Of a stretch of DNA of 64,000 bases, positions 8,141 to 21,758 are shown piece by piece. The notes beneath the pieces are model-generated. The model was not told where the DNA came from. It was given only the letters and a program-made list of their open reading frames with translations, and did not search any database. Origin of the DNA: Collinsella aerofaciens (lineage in GTDB: Bacteria > Actinomycetota > Coriobacteriia > Coriobacteriales > Coriobacteriaceae); assembly GCF_902364945.1 (NCBI RefSeq), contig NZ_CABJFS010000004.1, positions 62,001 through 126,000 on the forward strand, in the 5' to 3' direction. Made by a program: the position numbers and the translations under genes. Position 1 is the stretch's first letter; every line of letters starts with the position of its first letter.

Positions 8141-8695
8141 ATAGCTAAGTCTGATGACACCCGCATCAACGACGAGATCACTGCATCTTCGTGCCGTTTG
8201 ATTGGCGTCGATGGCTCTCAGCTCGGCCTGTTCGCCATCCGCGATGCCCAGCGCGTCGCCGACGATCAGGGTCTCGACCTGGTCGAGATCGCTCCCAACG
8301 CGGAGCCGCCGGTCTGCAAGGTCATGGACTACGGTAAGTTCAAGTACCAGCAGGCCATGAAGGCCAAGGCTGCTCGTAAGAACCAGTCCAAGGTCGAGGT
8401 CAAGGAAATGAAGTTCCGACCCAAGATCGACGTTGGCGACTACGAGACCAAGAAGGGCCACGTTCTGCGTTTCCTCAAGAAGGGCGCACGCGTTAAGATC
8501 ACCATCATGTTCCGCGGCCGTGAGATGGCTCACCCGGAGCAGGGCCTTAACGTTCTCGAGCGTCTCGCCGAGGATCTCAAGCCTTACGCTACGGTCGAGT
8601 CCAAGCCTAAAATGGAAGGCCGTAACATGCTTATGCTGCTCGCCCCGATTAAGGGCGCCTTCGATGAGGATAAAGCGGCAAGCGATACCAAGTAA
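8141..8695 (+). CDS. infC: Translation initiation factor IF-3, probable AUA start
   Basis: Binds the 30S subunit, keeps it from joining 50S and checks start-codon pairing. 184 aa with both domains: N-domain DTRINDEI...CRLIGVDGSQLG, lysine-rich linker, and C-domain with FRPKIDVGDYETKKGHVLRFLKKG. I place the start at ATA 8141: GGAGGT (8128-8133) sits exactly 7 nt upstream, and the product begins MAKSDDTRINDEI, the usual IF-3 N-terminus. The only in-frame ATG (8126) overlaps the Shine-Dalgarno itself and has no ribosome-binding site. Non-canonical AUU/AUC/AUA starts are a known feature of infC, through which IF-3 represses its own synthesis. First gene of infC-rpmI-rplT. Confidence 0.95.
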   Translation: MAKSDDTRINDEITASSCRLIGVDGSQLGLFAIRDAQRVADDQGLDLVEIAPNAEPPVCKVMDYGKFKYQQAMKAKAARKNQSKVEVKEMKFRPKIDVGDYETKKGHVLRFLKKGARVKITIMFRGREMAHPEQGLNVLERLAEDLKPYATVESKPKMEGRNMLMLLAPIKGAFDEDKAASDTK

Positions 8696-8727
8696 CTAGT
8701 GTTCTGTAACCGATTAAGGAGTATTTC

Positions 8728-8919
8728 ATGCCTAAGATGAAGTCCCACAGCGGCACCAAGAAGCGTTTCCGCAAGACTGGTACCGGCAAGCTTATGCGCG
8801 CCAAGGCTTTCAAGAGCCACATCCTGAGCAAGAAGTCCACCAAGCGTAAGCGTGGCTTCCGTCAGGAGACCGAGATCGCCGCTGCCGACCGCAAGGTCAT
8901 CAAGTCGCGTCTCGCCTAA
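8728..8919 (+). CDS. rpmI: 50S ribosomal protein L35
   Basis: 63 aa, normal for L35, very basic. Begins [20 protein letters not shown], the hallmark of the family. A TAAGGAG-type site precedes the ATG. Lies 32 bp after infC and 46 bp before rplT in the conserved operon. Confidence 0.97.
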   Translation: MPKMKSHSGTKKRFRKTGTGKLMRAKAFKSHILSKKSTKRKRGFRQETEIAAADRKVIKSRLA

Positions 8920-8965
8920 GTTCGCGTTCCCGTTTTTCGTTTTACCGTCTAGGAGTTGATAGAAC

Positions 8966-9325
8966 ATGGCACGTATTAAGCGCGCTGTTGCCGCCAAGAA
9001 GAAGCGCCGTACCGTTATGCACCGTGCGAAGGGTTACTACGGTGCCGCTTCGCGTACTTACAAGCATGCTAAAGAGCAGGTCCAGCACTCCCTGCAGTAT
9101 CAGTATCGTGATCGCCGCAACAAGAAGCGCGAGATCCGTTCTCTCTGGATCACTCGTATCAACGCTGCTGCTCGCCTGAACGACATCTCTTACTCTCAGT
9201 TCATGCACGGCCTGAAGGTTGCCGGCATCGAGCTCGACCGCAAGGTCCTGGCTCAGATGGCTTACGAGGACATCGAGTCCTTCAACGAGCTGGCTACCAT
9301 CGCCAAGAAGGCTCTCGAGGCCTAA
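8966..9325 (+). CDS. rplT: 50S ribosomal protein L20
   Basis: 119 aa, normal length. N-terminus MARIKRAVAAKKKRRTVMHR and the GYYGAASRTYKHAKEQV block are typical. L20 is an early assembly protein bound to 23S rRNA and in other bacteria the autorepressor of this operon, which would fit the structured leader upstream of infC. GGAG precedes the ATG. The operon ends at the hairpin at 9345-9382. Confidence 0.97.
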   Translation: MARIKRAVAAKKKRRTVMHRAKGYYGAASRTYKHAKEQVQHSLQYQYRDRRNKKREIRSLWITRINAAARLNDISYSQFMHGLKVAGIELDRKVLAQMAYEDIESFNELATIAKKALEA

Positions 9326-9344
9326 TAGATTCTCTTGAATCGCT

Positions 9345-9382
9345 AGGGGAGTGTCGCGTTGTGCGCGGCGCTCCCTCTTTTT
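9345..9382 (+). terminator. Terminator of infC-rpmI-rplT
   Basis: GGGGAGTGTCGCG pairs with CGCGGCGCTCCC across a short TTGTG loop and is followed by TCTTTTT. Confidence 0.8.
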
Positions 9383-9642
9383 ATCTGAAGCGCGGTTTAC
9401 ATTGCTAAAAGCGCGGGTAAATAAACACATACAGGTGACCGATCTCGATATATTCCTGAACCAAAGGGTCATCATCTGATACGTGCGGAAGATCCGCACC
9501 AGTCTTTCTATTACCTATAGAAAGCAATATGTTGTGTAGGACTTGTGAAGAGTGGAATTGACGTCCCACAGGGCTTCGCGGTCTGGCAATATATCTCCTT
9601 GCCGCGCGGCCCGGTCGGACCGGATCAGCCGCGGGGCGTGCA

Positions 9643-9661
9643 CCTTGAGAACCGGATACTG
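9643..9661 (+). promoter_or_regulatory. Antitermination-like box in rRNA leader
   Basis: CCTTGAGAACCGGATACTG resembles the TTTGAGAACTCAATAG element of actinobacterial rRNA leaders, thought to act with Nus factors in antitermination. A near copy (CCTTGAGAGCCGCATAGCG) lies in the spacer at 11491-11509, the expected pairing of leader and spacer boxes. Assignment is by analogy. Confidence 0.45.
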
Positions 9662-9833
9662 CGAGGATGGACACTGACTCCAGTGTCGCATCCGGGCAGA
9701 CATCGAACCATTTGAAATGGTCTAACTTGGATTTGTTTTTCGCAAGGCCGCCGAGAGGCGGCCCCGAGAAATTCCTTTTCCTATACTAAAACCATATGAA
9801 TCGAACGGAACCGATCAGCGATGGACTGAGAGG

Positions 9834-9846
9834 ACCGGACGGGCTC
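9834..9846 (+). other. 16S processing stem, 5' arm
   Basis: ACCGGACGGGCTC is the exact complement of GAGCCCGTCCGGT at 11421-11433 on the other side of the 16S gene. The 13-bp duplex would close a loop containing pre-16S rRNA and is the probable RNase III substrate. Confidence 0.75.
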
Positions 9847-9862
9847 GAAGCCCAGAATATTT

Positions 9863-11371
<1,509 letters not shown>

Positions 11372-11420
11372 GGGAGATACATTCTTAGAGAGAAAACACT
11401 TTAACTCGAATAGAGGGCAG

Positions 11421-11433
11421 GAGCCCGTCCGGT
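11421..11433 (+). other. 16S processing stem, 3' arm
   Basis: GAGCCCGTCCGGT, exact complement of 9834-9846. Confidence 0.75.
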
Positions 11434-11745
11434 AGATGTCCGCCAGGATGATTCCCCGCAGCACCCGGTCCCCGGGGTCGCACCCGCGTACCTTGAGAGC
11501 CGCATAGCGATAGGAGAGAGATGGAAGATCCGAATCTTCCAGACTCGATTCTTTTCTGCGATTTATCAGACAGAATGATAGCAATCATTCATCCGATCCA
11601 AACAAGAAGAATTCACTTATATATGAGTGAGGAGCATCTGATCGCGAGCACAGTCAACTACTGTGCCGCGGTATGAGATACCCGAATTGCGACATACGAG
11701 CGCTATTCATGATATCGATTAATTAATTTTAGCGACACGTGGATA

Positions 11746-11756
11746 TCCCGCGGGCC
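11746..11756 (+). other. 23S processing stem, 5' arm
   Basis: TCCCGCGGGCC is the exact complement of GGCCCGCGGGA at 14752-14762, flanking the 23S gene; probable RNase III site. Confidence 0.75.
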
Positions 11757-11764
11757 CGAGAGCG

Positions 11765-14740
<2,976 letters not shown>

Positions 14741-14751
14741 CCGCACCTCGC

Positions 14752-14762
14752 GGCCCGCGGGA
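14752..14762 (+). other. 23S processing stem, 3' arm
   Basis: GGCCCGCGGGA, exact complement of 11746-11756. Confidence 0.75.
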
Positions 14763-14883
14763 CTTCGCGCTCATGCGCGGTCCGGGCACGAGGATGCCCC
14801 CGAGTCATCTCCCCTATGCGCCATGCGGCCCCCAGGGCACGTGAGTAGACACCCGGACACCGTAACGGTGGGCGCCGCCCACC

Positions 14884-15000
14884 GGTCAGCGGCCAGAGCA
14901 TGGGGGGCACGCCCGGTCCCGTTCCGAACCCGGAAGCTAAGCCCCATCGCGCCGAGAGTACTGCGGGGCCAGCCCGTGGGAGGCCAGGGCGCCGCTGACC
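14884..15000 (+). rRNA. rrf: 5S ribosomal RNA
   Basis: 117 nt. Terminal helix GGTCAGCGGC/GCCGCTGACC pairs perfectly, with the conserved CCCGTTCCGAACCCGGAAG loop region inside. A small hairpin GGTGGGC-GCC-GCCCACC lies directly upstream. Confidence 0.95.
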
Positions 15001-15034
15001 GGTGGACGGCACCGAGCCGTCGGATGACTTGAAG

Positions 15035-15066
15035 AAGGGGGAGGCCTCGCGGCCTCCCCCTTTTTT
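15035..15066 (+). terminator. rRNA operon terminator
   Basis: GGGGGAGGCC (15037-15046), TCGC loop, GGCCTCCCCC (15051-15060), then TTTTTT: a perfect 10-bp GC stem with U-tract. Confidence 0.95.
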
Positions 15067-15192
15067 GCGTTATATACACGTTGTGCTTTGGGACCTAGCT
15101 TCCCCGTATGCGCTCTTACTGTTTGGCTGTTTTTTGAGTCCATCTAGTTTATTTGAGCGATAATTACTCGCATTGGCGTTAGGGAGGGCTTG

Positions 15193-15834
15193 ATGTTTAC
15201 CGTATTTGTCTTGGGCAATATTGCTTCGGGTAAGTCGACTGCCTGCCGCTATTTCGAATCTCGTGGCGCTATGCTTATCGATCTGGATGAGCTTGCAAAA
15301 TCGCTGTATGTGCCGGGCTCTAATATCGTCAATGCTCTCGCGGATGAATTCGGTTGGGACATTTTGGATGAGGAAGGCGGCATTCGCCGCAGCATCCTCG
15401 CCTCTCGAGCTTTCGCTTCTCCTGATTCGGTCGCACGGCTCAATGGCATTGTGCATCCCGTTCTGATTGAACAGCTTTCGCTTAGGATTCTCGATCCGGT
15501 TTGTTGTACGGTTTCATCACCCCGTTACCCCTTTGCGGTGGTTGAGGTTTCTGCTCCGACTGGTTTTGAGGATGCATTTGGCTTGGCTGATGAAATTCTG
15601 GTCATTAGCGCCCCTTTGTCAGTTCGTCGCGAGCGCGCTATTCAACGTGGCATGGAGCCATCTGATTTCGATGCCCGTTCTGCTTGCCAGCCCGATGAGT
15701 CTGCGCTGTGCAATCTCGCTACAACGGTGATTGATAATTCGGCAGCCGATGATTCGCTCTTTGAGCAGCTTGACTCATGGCTTGCATGCCACGGGTTTAT
15801 AGATACTGCGGATAAGGAGGAGGCCGATGCCTAA
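15193..15834 (+). CDS. coaE: Dephospho-CoA kinase
   Basis: Last step of coenzyme A synthesis: phosphorylates the 3'-hydroxyl of dephospho-CoA. 213 aa, typical size. P-loop GNIASGKST at the N-terminus and the downstream DLDELAKSLY block fit CoaE. Start at ATG 15193 with GGGAGG 5 nt upstream; a TTG one codon earlier is less likely. The gene is less G/C-rich in third positions than its neighbours. It overlaps the next gene by 8 bp and precedes uvrB, an order common in Actinobacteria. Confidence 0.9.
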   Translation: MFTVFVLGNIASGKSTACRYFESRGAMLIDLDELAKSLYVPGSNIVNALADEFGWDILDEEGGIRRSILASRAFASPDSVARLNGIVHPVLIEQLSLRILDPVCCTVSSPRYPFAVVEVSAPTGFEDAFGLADEILVISAPLSVRRERAIQRGMEPSDFDARSACQPDESALCNLATTVIDNSAADDSLFEQLDSWLACHGFIDTADKEEADA

Positions 15835-16408
15835 GGCACGTTTCTTTACGTGGTATCGCGTGGCACCACTTGCCGTTGTGTTCGTCTTCGGCCTTATTTC
15901 GCTCGTCTACTCGTGTGCCCCTGCCGCTTTCTTTAAGCCGCTGTATCCGATTGACTACGAGGCTTATGTAAAGCAATCCAGTATTTCGCATAATCTGGAT
16001 CCGTATCTGGTGTGCGCTGTCATTAAGTCGGAATCGAATTGGGACCCCGAGGCCGAGTCGAATCAGGGTGCTCAGGGATTGATGCAGCTGATGCCCGAGA
16101 CTGCCCAGGATATGATCGCCAAGGGCCTTGTCGACGGAGGGGAGTATTCGGCCGACAATCTTAACGATCCGGCTACGAATATCGAGTTTGGCTGCGCATA
16201 CCTCTCGTATCTTCTCGCCTATTTCAACGGGTCGACGGATAGTGCCATCGCCGCCTATAACGCCGGTATGGGCAATGTCGACGGATGGGCGCAGCAGAAC
16301 ACGTCACTCCATAATGCGATTACCTTCCCTGAAACTCAGGCTTATCTGATTCGCGTCAATAATGCCTGGGTTCGATATAAGACTCTCTATCCCGATCGGT
16401 TCGTATAG
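15827..16408 (+). CDS. SLT-type lytic transglycosylase, membrane-anchored
   Basis: 193 aa. Residues about 10-30 form one hydrophobic signal/anchor segment, with a Cys (LVYSCAP) that is only a partial lipobox. The rest is a goose-lysozyme/SLT fold: KSESNWDPEAES with the catalytic Glu, QGAQGLMQLMPETA, FGCAYLSYLL and the AYNAGMGNV block. It would cleave the glycan strand of peptidoglycan outside the membrane. Starts inside coaE (8-bp overlap, ATGCCTAA), so the two are translated together. Confidence 0.88.
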   Translation: MPKARFFTWYRVAPLAVVFVFGLISLVYSCAPAAFFKPLYPIDYEAYVKQSSISHNLDPYLVCAVIKSESNWDPEAESNQGAQGLMQLMPETAQDMIAKGLVDGGEYSADNLNDPATNIEFGCAYLSYLLAYFNGSTDSAIAAYNAGMGNVDGWAQQNTSLHNAITFPETQAYLIRVNNAWVRYKTLYPDRFV

Positions 16409-16459
16409 GACTAAGCCCACCGCCCGCGTATACTGCAGATGTATGAGTTAGGAGTATCC

Positions 16460-18700
16460 ATGGCGGAATTTGAAGTAGAACGCGTTGGTGGTGAACTTAA
16501 GCGCTTTGGCGTTGAGGGCGCTGATGTGCCGTTTAAGGTCGTGTCTCCATACGAGCCCGCTGGTTCCCAGCCTAAGGCCATTGAGTCACTTGTGCGGGGC
16601 GTGAGGGACGGAGACCGCTATCAGGTTTTGCTGGGTGTGACTGGTTCGGGTAAGACTTTTACGATGGCCAAAACCATTGAGGCCTTGGGTAAGCCGACCC
16701 TTGTCATGGCTCCGAATAAAACGCTCGCCGCTCAGCTTGCGAGCGAGCTCAAAGAGTTCTTTCCCAATAACGCTGTGGTCTACTTCGTCTCGTACTACGA
16801 CTACTATCAGCCCGAGGCGTATGTGCCGCAAAGCGATACATATATCGAGAAAGACTCCTCGATTAACGAAGAGGTCGAGATGCTGCGCCATCAGGCGACC
16901 GCGTCACTGCTCTCTCGACGTGATGTGATCGTTGTCGCATCGGTCTCGTGTATCTATGGCATTGGCTCTCCTGAGGACTATGCGGGTCTGGCTCCAAACG
17001 TCGACAAGAAGGTGCCGCTCGAGCGCGATGACTTTATCCATGCACTTATCGACATTCAATATGATCGCAATGACTATGACCTGGCACGTGGCACGTTCCG
17101 CGTGCGCGGCGATGTTGTTGACGTGTATCCGCCTTATGCCGAGCATCCGTTGCGGTTTGAGTTCTTTGGCGACGAGGTCGAGCTGATTGCCGAGATCGAT
17201 GAGGTCACCGGTGAGATGCTTCGTGAGTACGAGGCCATTCCCGTATGGCCGGCATCGCACTACGTGACCGAGAAGCCGAAGGTCAAGGCGGCTCTGAAAT
17301 CGATCAGCGAAGAGTGCGAGAAGCGCGTGGCGGAGCTCAAGGCGACCGACAAGTTGCTCGAGGCGCAGCGTCTGCAGCAGCGTACCGATTATGATCTTGA
17401 GATGCTCGAGACGATGGGCTTTTGCAACGGCATCGAGAACTACTCGCGTCATCTGGACGGTCGCAAGCCGGGTGAGCCGCCGTTTACCCTAATCGATTAC
17501 TTTCCCAAGGATATGCTCTGCATCATCGATGAGAGCCATGTGACGGTGCCGCAGATTCGCGGCATGCACGAAGGTGACCGCTCGCGTAAGGTGACGCTGG
17601 TGGAACACGGTTTTCGCCTGCCCTCGGCGCTCGATAACCGCCCGCTTCGTTTCGATGAGTTTGAGGCAAGGATCCCCCAGTTTATCTATGTTTCGGCCAC
17701 GCCGGGCGACTACGAGCTGCGGGTGAGCCAAAACGACGTGGAGCAGATTATTCGTCCGACAGGCCTGCTCGACCCCAAGATTGACGTGCGTCCAGTTCGC
17801 GGTCAGATTGACGATCTTGAGGACGAGATTCGCGAGCGCGTTGCCCGCAAGGAGCGCGTGCTGGTGACTACGTTGACCAAGCGCATGGCCGAGGACCTGA
17901 CCGACCATCTACTTGATGCGGGCATTAAGGTCAATTACATGCACTCTGATACGGCGACAATGGACCGTGTCGAGATCCTGCGAACGCTGCGCGAGGGCAA
18001 GATCGATGTTCTCGTTGGCATCAACCTGCTTCGCGAGGGCTTGGATCTTCCCGAGGTCTCACTGGTGGCAATTCTCGATGCCGATAAGGAAGGCTTCTTG
18101 CGCAACCGCCGTTCGCTGATTCAGACGATTGGCCGTGCGGCCCGTAACGCCGATGGCGAAGTCATCATGTATGCAGACGTTGTGACCGATTCGATGAAAG
18201 AGGCCATCGAGGAGACACAGCGCCGTCGCGAGATTCAGATGGCATATAACGAAGAACATGGCATTGTGCCCAAGACAGTGCGCAAGGCCATCAACGACAT
18301 CTCAAGTTTTATTGCCGAGGCCGAAAAAACTGTGGGCTCCAAGGGACGCTCGAAGGGCGACTCTCTTGGCCATGGCGCATTCTATACGCCCGATGAGTCG
18401 GGCGAGGGCGGTGTGCCGGAAACGGTGGCGCCCGAGCAGACACTTGCGGAGCAGTTGGAAGAACTGCCGCATGACGAGCTTGTGCGGATCGTCGAAACCA
18501 TGGAAGAGGATATGCGTAACGCTTCTGCCGCTATGGACTTTGAGGAGGCGGCGCGCCTGCGCGATGCTGTCGTTCAGATTCGGGCGATGCTCGAGGGTGC
18601 GTCTGAGGACGAGACGATCGAGCGCTTACGCTCGCAGGCCCGCAAGGGTTCCACGTTCGCATCGGGCAGAAAACGCCAGGGTGCACGGTTTAAGAAATAG
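16460..18700 (+). CDS. uvrB: Excinuclease ABC subunit B
   Basis: Damage-verification helicase of nucleotide excision repair; receives DNA from UvrA and recruits UvrC. Start at ATG 16460 because AGGAG lies 5 nt upstream; an in-frame ATG at 16439 has no site. 746 aa. Walker A GVTGSGKT near residue 59, the beta-hairpin region [20 protein letters not shown], the DESH Walker B (about 356), [10 protein letters not shown], motif [11 protein letters not shown], and a C-terminal UVR domain ([13 protein letters not shown]) that contacts UvrC. uvrA and uvrC lie at 25.1 and 30.3 kb. Confidence 0.97.
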   Translation: MAEFEVERVGGELKRFGVEGADVPFKVVSPYEPAGSQPKAIESLVRGVRDGDRYQVLLGVTGSGKTFTMAKTIEALGKPTLVMAPNKTLAAQLASELKEFFPNNAVVYFVSYYDYYQPEAYVPQSDTYIEKDSSINEEVEMLRHQATASLLSRRDVIVVASVSCIYGIGSPEDYAGLAPNVDKKVPLERDDFIHALIDIQYDRNDYDLARGTFRVRGDVVDVYPPYAEHPLRFEFFGDEVELIAEIDEVTGEMLREYEAIPVWPASHYVTEKPKVKAALKSISEECEKRVAELKATDKLLEAQRLQQRTDYDLEMLETMGFCNGIENYSRHLDGRKPGEPPFTLIDYFPKDMLCIIDESHVTVPQIRGMHEGDRSRKVTLVEHGFRLPSALDNRPLRFDEFEARIPQFIYVSATPGDYELRVSQNDVEQIIRPTGLLDPKIDVRPVRGQIDDLEDEIRERVARKERVLVTTLTKRMAEDLTDHLLDAGIKVNYMHSDTATMDRVEILRTLREGKIDVLVGINLLREGLDLPEVSLVAILDADKEGFLRNRRSLIQTIGRAARNADGEVIMYADVVTDSMKEAIEETQRRREIQMAYNEEHGIVPKTVRKAINDISSFIAEAEKTVGSKGRSKGDSLGHGAFYTPDESGEGGVPETVAPEQTLAEQLEELPHDELVRIVETMEEDMRNASAAMDFEEAARLRDAVVQIRAMLEGASEDETIERLRSQARKGSTFASGRKRQGARFKK

Positions 18701-18705
18701 CGAAC

Positions 18706-18746
18706 AGGCCCCGAGTTCCCTGTGGAGCTCGGGGCCTATGTCTTTT
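18706..18746 (+). terminator. Terminator after uvrB
   Basis: AGGCCCCGAG (18706-18715) pairs with CTCGGGGCCT (18728-18737), then ATGTCTTTT. It separates uvrB from a convergent minus-strand gene and may work in both directions. Confidence 0.75.
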
Positions 18747-18765
18747 GCGCGCTGGAATTTGTGCG

Positions 18766-20406
18766 TTAGAGGTCTGCGATCAGGGCTTCAGCACAACGGA
18801 TGCCGTCGGTGGCCGCGCTCATGATGCCGCCGGCATATCCAGCTCCCTCACCACAAGGGTAGAGGCCCGGGGTCGACACGGCGTGGCACGTTCGGTCTCG
18901 GGTGATAGTGACCGGTGAGCTCGAACGAGTCTCCACGCCGGTAAGAACGGCATCGGGGCGGTCGTAGCCTCGTAGCTTTTTTCCGAGTAGGGGAAGTCCC
19001 AGGCGGAGCGACTCGACGATATGCTGCGGTAGGGCTTCGTCAATTGCCGTCCAGGTCACACCGAGCGGATAGGTGGGCTTTACCTTTCCGGGCGCCTTGC
19101 TGGCGCGTCCTGCGAGGAAATCTCCGACGAGTTGTGCCGGTGCGTTCCAGTTGGAACCGCCCAGGCGATAGGCGGCCGCCTCGCAGGCACGCTGGAGCTC
19201 GATGCCGGCGAGCGGGTCATCGTTGGGAAGGTCCTCAGGCGTGACGTTAACGAGCAGGGCGGCATTTGCGTTGCGTCCGTCGCGGGCATTGAGACTGGCC
19301 CCGTTGACGCACAGATGGCACGGTTCTGAAGAGGCGGCAACAACCTGTCCGCCGGGGCACATGCAAAACGAGAACACGCTGCGGCCGTTGGGAAGATGGG
19401 CAACAAGTTTGTAGGGGGCCGCCCCGAGCGCTGGATGTCCCGCCGAGGCTCCATATTGGGCTCTGTCGATGTCGCGTTGCGGATGCTCGATGCGAACGCC
19501 CATGGCAAAGGTCTTTTGTGCGAGGGCCACGTTGTGGTCCTTAAGGAGCTCAAAAATATCGCGAGCAGAATGCCCGCAGGCGAGGATGAGGTGCCTTGTC
19601 TCGATTGGCTCGTAAGTGGCGTCTTGGGACGATTGGACATCAATACCGGTGATGGCGCCAGACGCGTCGGTGCGAATGTCGACGAGCTTCGTTCGATAAC
19701 GGACGACACCTCCGAGCTGCTCGATGCGCTGGGATATAGCGGTGACAACCTTGGGAAGGATGTCGGAGCCAATGTGCGGCTTGGCATCCCACAGAATATC
19801 GCGGGGCGCACCCGCCTCGACGAAGGTTTCGAGGATAAGGCGATGGACGGGATTTTTTGTTCCCGTATTGAGCTTGCCGTCCGAGAAGGTCCCTGCGCCG
19901 CCCAGACCAAACTGAATATTGCTCTCGGGGTCGAGGATGCGCTCCTTTAGAAAGAGGTCGATCGCCTGCGAGCGGCGAAATGCCGGGTCGCCGCGCTCGA
20001 TAAGCAAGGGCTTAAGACCTGCTTCGGCGAGCGTGAGCGCAGCGAAAAGGCCGGCGCATCCGGCGCCGACAACGACGGGGCGTTCTTGAGGCGCGTCGGA
20101 GACGGGGGAGGGGAATGAAGGCCCATCGTCTTCTATCGCGCGTACGCGCGAGCGGTCACGCTCGGTGACGCTGTCGACCGCTTCTCGCTCGAGGTGGGGA
20201 CTAGTCAGCTCAACACGAAAGCTCAGGATAAAATGGACGTCTCGTTTTTTGCGAGCGTCGATTGACTTGCGGTGGAGCTCGATGGACTTGATCTCGGAGT
20301 CCTTGCAACGTAAGACGCGCTTGGCGACTCGCTTGCCAACAATGAGGCAGGCATTTTCATCGCCGGCTTCATCGAGCGACGCGTTGACTTGGGTGATTTC
20401 GATCAT
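18766..20406 (-). CDS. NAD(P)/FAD-dependent oxidoreductase (COG2509-type)
   Basis: 546 aa. Start at ATG 20406 (MIEITQVNASLDE) because AAGGAG lies 7 nt upstream; a longer upstream reading runs through a terminator. After an N-terminal region of about 100 residues rich in charged residues (the part seen before the flavin domain in this family) comes the dinucleotide-binding motif GAGCAGLFAALTLAEAGLKP. ILACGHSARD and a C-terminal CGEGAGYAGGIMSAATDG block complete the FAD site. The physiological substrate of these uncharacterised flavoproteins is unknown. Third gene of a minus-strand run, behind an intergenic hairpin. Confidence 0.85.
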   Translation of the reverse strand: MIEITQVNASLDEAGDENACLIVGKRVAKRVLRCKDSEIKSIELHRKSIDARKKRDVHFILSFRVELTSPHLEREAVDSVTERDRSRVRAIEDDGPSFPSPVSDAPQERPVVVGAGCAGLFAALTLAEAGLKPLLIERGDPAFRRSQAIDLFLKERILDPESNIQFGLGGAGTFSDGKLNTGTKNPVHRLILETFVEAGAPRDILWDAKPHIGSDILPKVVTAISQRIEQLGGVVRYRTKLVDIRTDASGAITGIDVQSSQDATYEPIETRHLILACGHSARDIFELLKDHNVALAQKTFAMGVRIEHPQRDIDRAQYGASAGHPALGAAPYKLVAHLPNGRSVFSFCMCPGGQVVAASSEPCHLCVNGASLNARDGRNANAALLVNVTPEDLPNDDPLAGIELQRACEAAAYRLGGSNWNAPAQLVGDFLAGRASKAPGKVKPTYPLGVTWTAIDEALPQHIVESLRLGLPLLGKKLRGYDRPDAVLTGVETRSSSPVTITRDRTCHAVSTPGLYPCGEGAGYAGGIMSAATDGIRCAEALIADL

Positions 20407-20423
20407 CGAGGTCTCCTTAGAGG

Positions 20424-20458
20424 CAAGAAAGAGGCCGTCCGGTATCCCAGACGGCCCG
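20424..20458 (-). terminator. Minus-strand hairpin between two flavoprotein genes
   Basis: GGCCGTC (20433-20439) and GACGGCC (20450-20456) pair; on the minus strand a CTCTTTCTT stretch follows. Probable terminator or attenuator after the HI0933-like gene. Confidence 0.6.
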
Positions 20459-20486
20459 AATGCGTTTTTGATTATAGACTGCGCGG

Positions 20487-21758
20487 CTACAAGCTGCTTG
20501 CAGCGCGAATGCCCGAGAGCCAGGCCCACGCAAGGTTAAAGCCTCCGCAATCGGCGTCGATGTCGAGCGCTTCGCCGCAGACGTAAAGCGGGGCGTCGAC
20601 AACGCTGCGCGCGCGTAGACTGGGTGTTGAGATGCTCTCGACAGATACGCCACCACGCGTGACCTGCGCCGAGCGCTCCTCGGCTGTTCCCTCGACGAGC
20701 AACTTAAAGTGCTTGAGGATCGAGACCAGGTGGATGACATCGTTGGAGCCTGGATGGCACTGCTCGAACGCTGTACAGACGACGCGGGAGAGTTGCGGGG
20801 CGAGCATGCCGTCGAGCCAACGGGGATCGCGGGGCGAAAAGCCGCCGAGCAGCTTAACGCGCCGGTTGAGCATATCGAGCAGCTCGTCTTTAGAGAGGTC
20901 GGGGAAAACGTCGAGCAGGATCGTATCGCCGCGCTGGATACGACGGGAGAGGTTGAAGACAGCGACGCCCGAGATGCCGAAGGCTCGAAACAGTACTTCA
21001 CCGTCTTCGTGCCAGAGCTCACTATGGTTACGGGTGAGCGTCAAGCGGGCGCGGACGCGCAGACCATCCAACGTCTTGAGTGCCGCCCGATCGCCAACGA
21101 CCGTTGCCGATACGGGGCAGAGGATGGGGCGCAGCGAAGTGAGGGGGAGGCTAAACGTATCGGCGATACCGGTGGGGCTGCCGCCCGTGGCGATAATTAC
21201 GGTATGTGCCTGCAGGGCCTCGTTCTTGCGAGGGACATCGGCGAGCGCTTTCCGAAGCGAGCGGAGCTCCGATTTTCGGTCGTCGTGCTTTTTTGCCTTG
21301 AGCGCCCGCGCTGGACGGTCTATTTGGAGTGCCCAGCCTTCGGAAGCTTTGTGCGCCGAGGCAACGTTGGCTCCGCAGATTAAGGTGATACCTAGGCGGT
21401 CGCAAACGTTGAGAAGCGTGTCGCGCACCGATTCGGCGCGAAGGGAGCGCGGGTACAGCCGGCCTTCCTCGGAGGTTGTCATGATGCCCAGCGAGGAGAA
21501 GAAACCCATAAGCTCTTGTTCGGGCCGGGGGCCCATAACGGATTCAACGAATGCGGGGTGGTTATACCGCTGTGGATCAATTGATTCGTTGGAGAGGTTG
21601 CAGCGGCCGTTGCCGGTCGCAAGGAGCTTAAGGCCGCAGGCGACATCGCGCTCAACGATGCAGACGCTTTTGCCAGCTCGTGCGGCCGTAATGGCGGCGG
21701 CGAGGCCTGAAGCCCCGCCGCCGATTACCAGGACGTCATAGAAGGCGCTCGCGTTCAC
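20487..21758 (-). CDS. HI0933-family flavoprotein (YhiN/BaiN-like)
   Basis: 423 aa, typical size. N-terminal FAD-binding GGGASGLAAAITAARAGKSV, the family signature GNGRCNLSN near residue 52, ATGGSP, and a C-terminal CGEALDIDADCGGFNLAWAW block. The family binds FAD and one member, BaiN, reduces bile-acid intermediates in Clostridium; nothing here supports that specific role. The start codon is GTG at 21758, immediately after the TAA of the Mrp-type gene, so translation is probably coupled. Confidence 0.88.
   Translation of the reverse strand: MNASAFYDVLVIGGGASGLAAAITAARAGKSVCIVERDVACGLKLLATGNGRCNLSNESIDPQRYNHPAFVESVMGPRPEQELMGFFSSLGIMTTSEEGRLYPRSLRAESVRDTLLNVCDRLGITLICGANVASAHKASEGWALQIDRPARALKAKKHDDRKSELRSLRKALADVPRKNEALQAHTVIIATGGSPTGIADTFSLPLTSLRPILCPVSATVVGDRAALKTLDGLRVRARLTLTRNHSELWHEDGEVLFRAFGISGVAVFNLSRRIQRGDTILLDVFPDLSKDELLDMLNRRVKLLGGFSPRDPRWLDGMLAPQLSRVVCTAFEQCHPGSNDVIHLVSILKHFKLLVEGTAEERSAQVTRGGVSVESISTPSLRARSVVDAPLYVCGEALDIDADCGGFNLAWAWLSGIRAASSL

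Larger units (their letters stand above)
9383..9862 (+). promoter_or_regulatory. rRNA operon promoter/leader region
   Basis: 480 nt with no gene. It must hold the rrn promoter; TTTACA (9396-9401), a 16-bp spacer and TAAATA (9418-9423) is one weak candidate, and TATACT (9782-9787) is an isolated -10-like hexamer. A CCTTGAGAACCGGATACTG segment at about 9643-9661 recurs in altered form in the 16S-23S spacer. A GGCCGCC-GAGA-GGCGGCC hairpin lies at 9746-9763. The left arm of the 16S processing stem is at 9834-9846. Confidence 0.6.

Noticed and set aside
20487..21758. Bile-acid reductase BaiN function for the HI0933-family protein
   Set aside because: Family membership alone does not give the substrate, and no bai gene is near.
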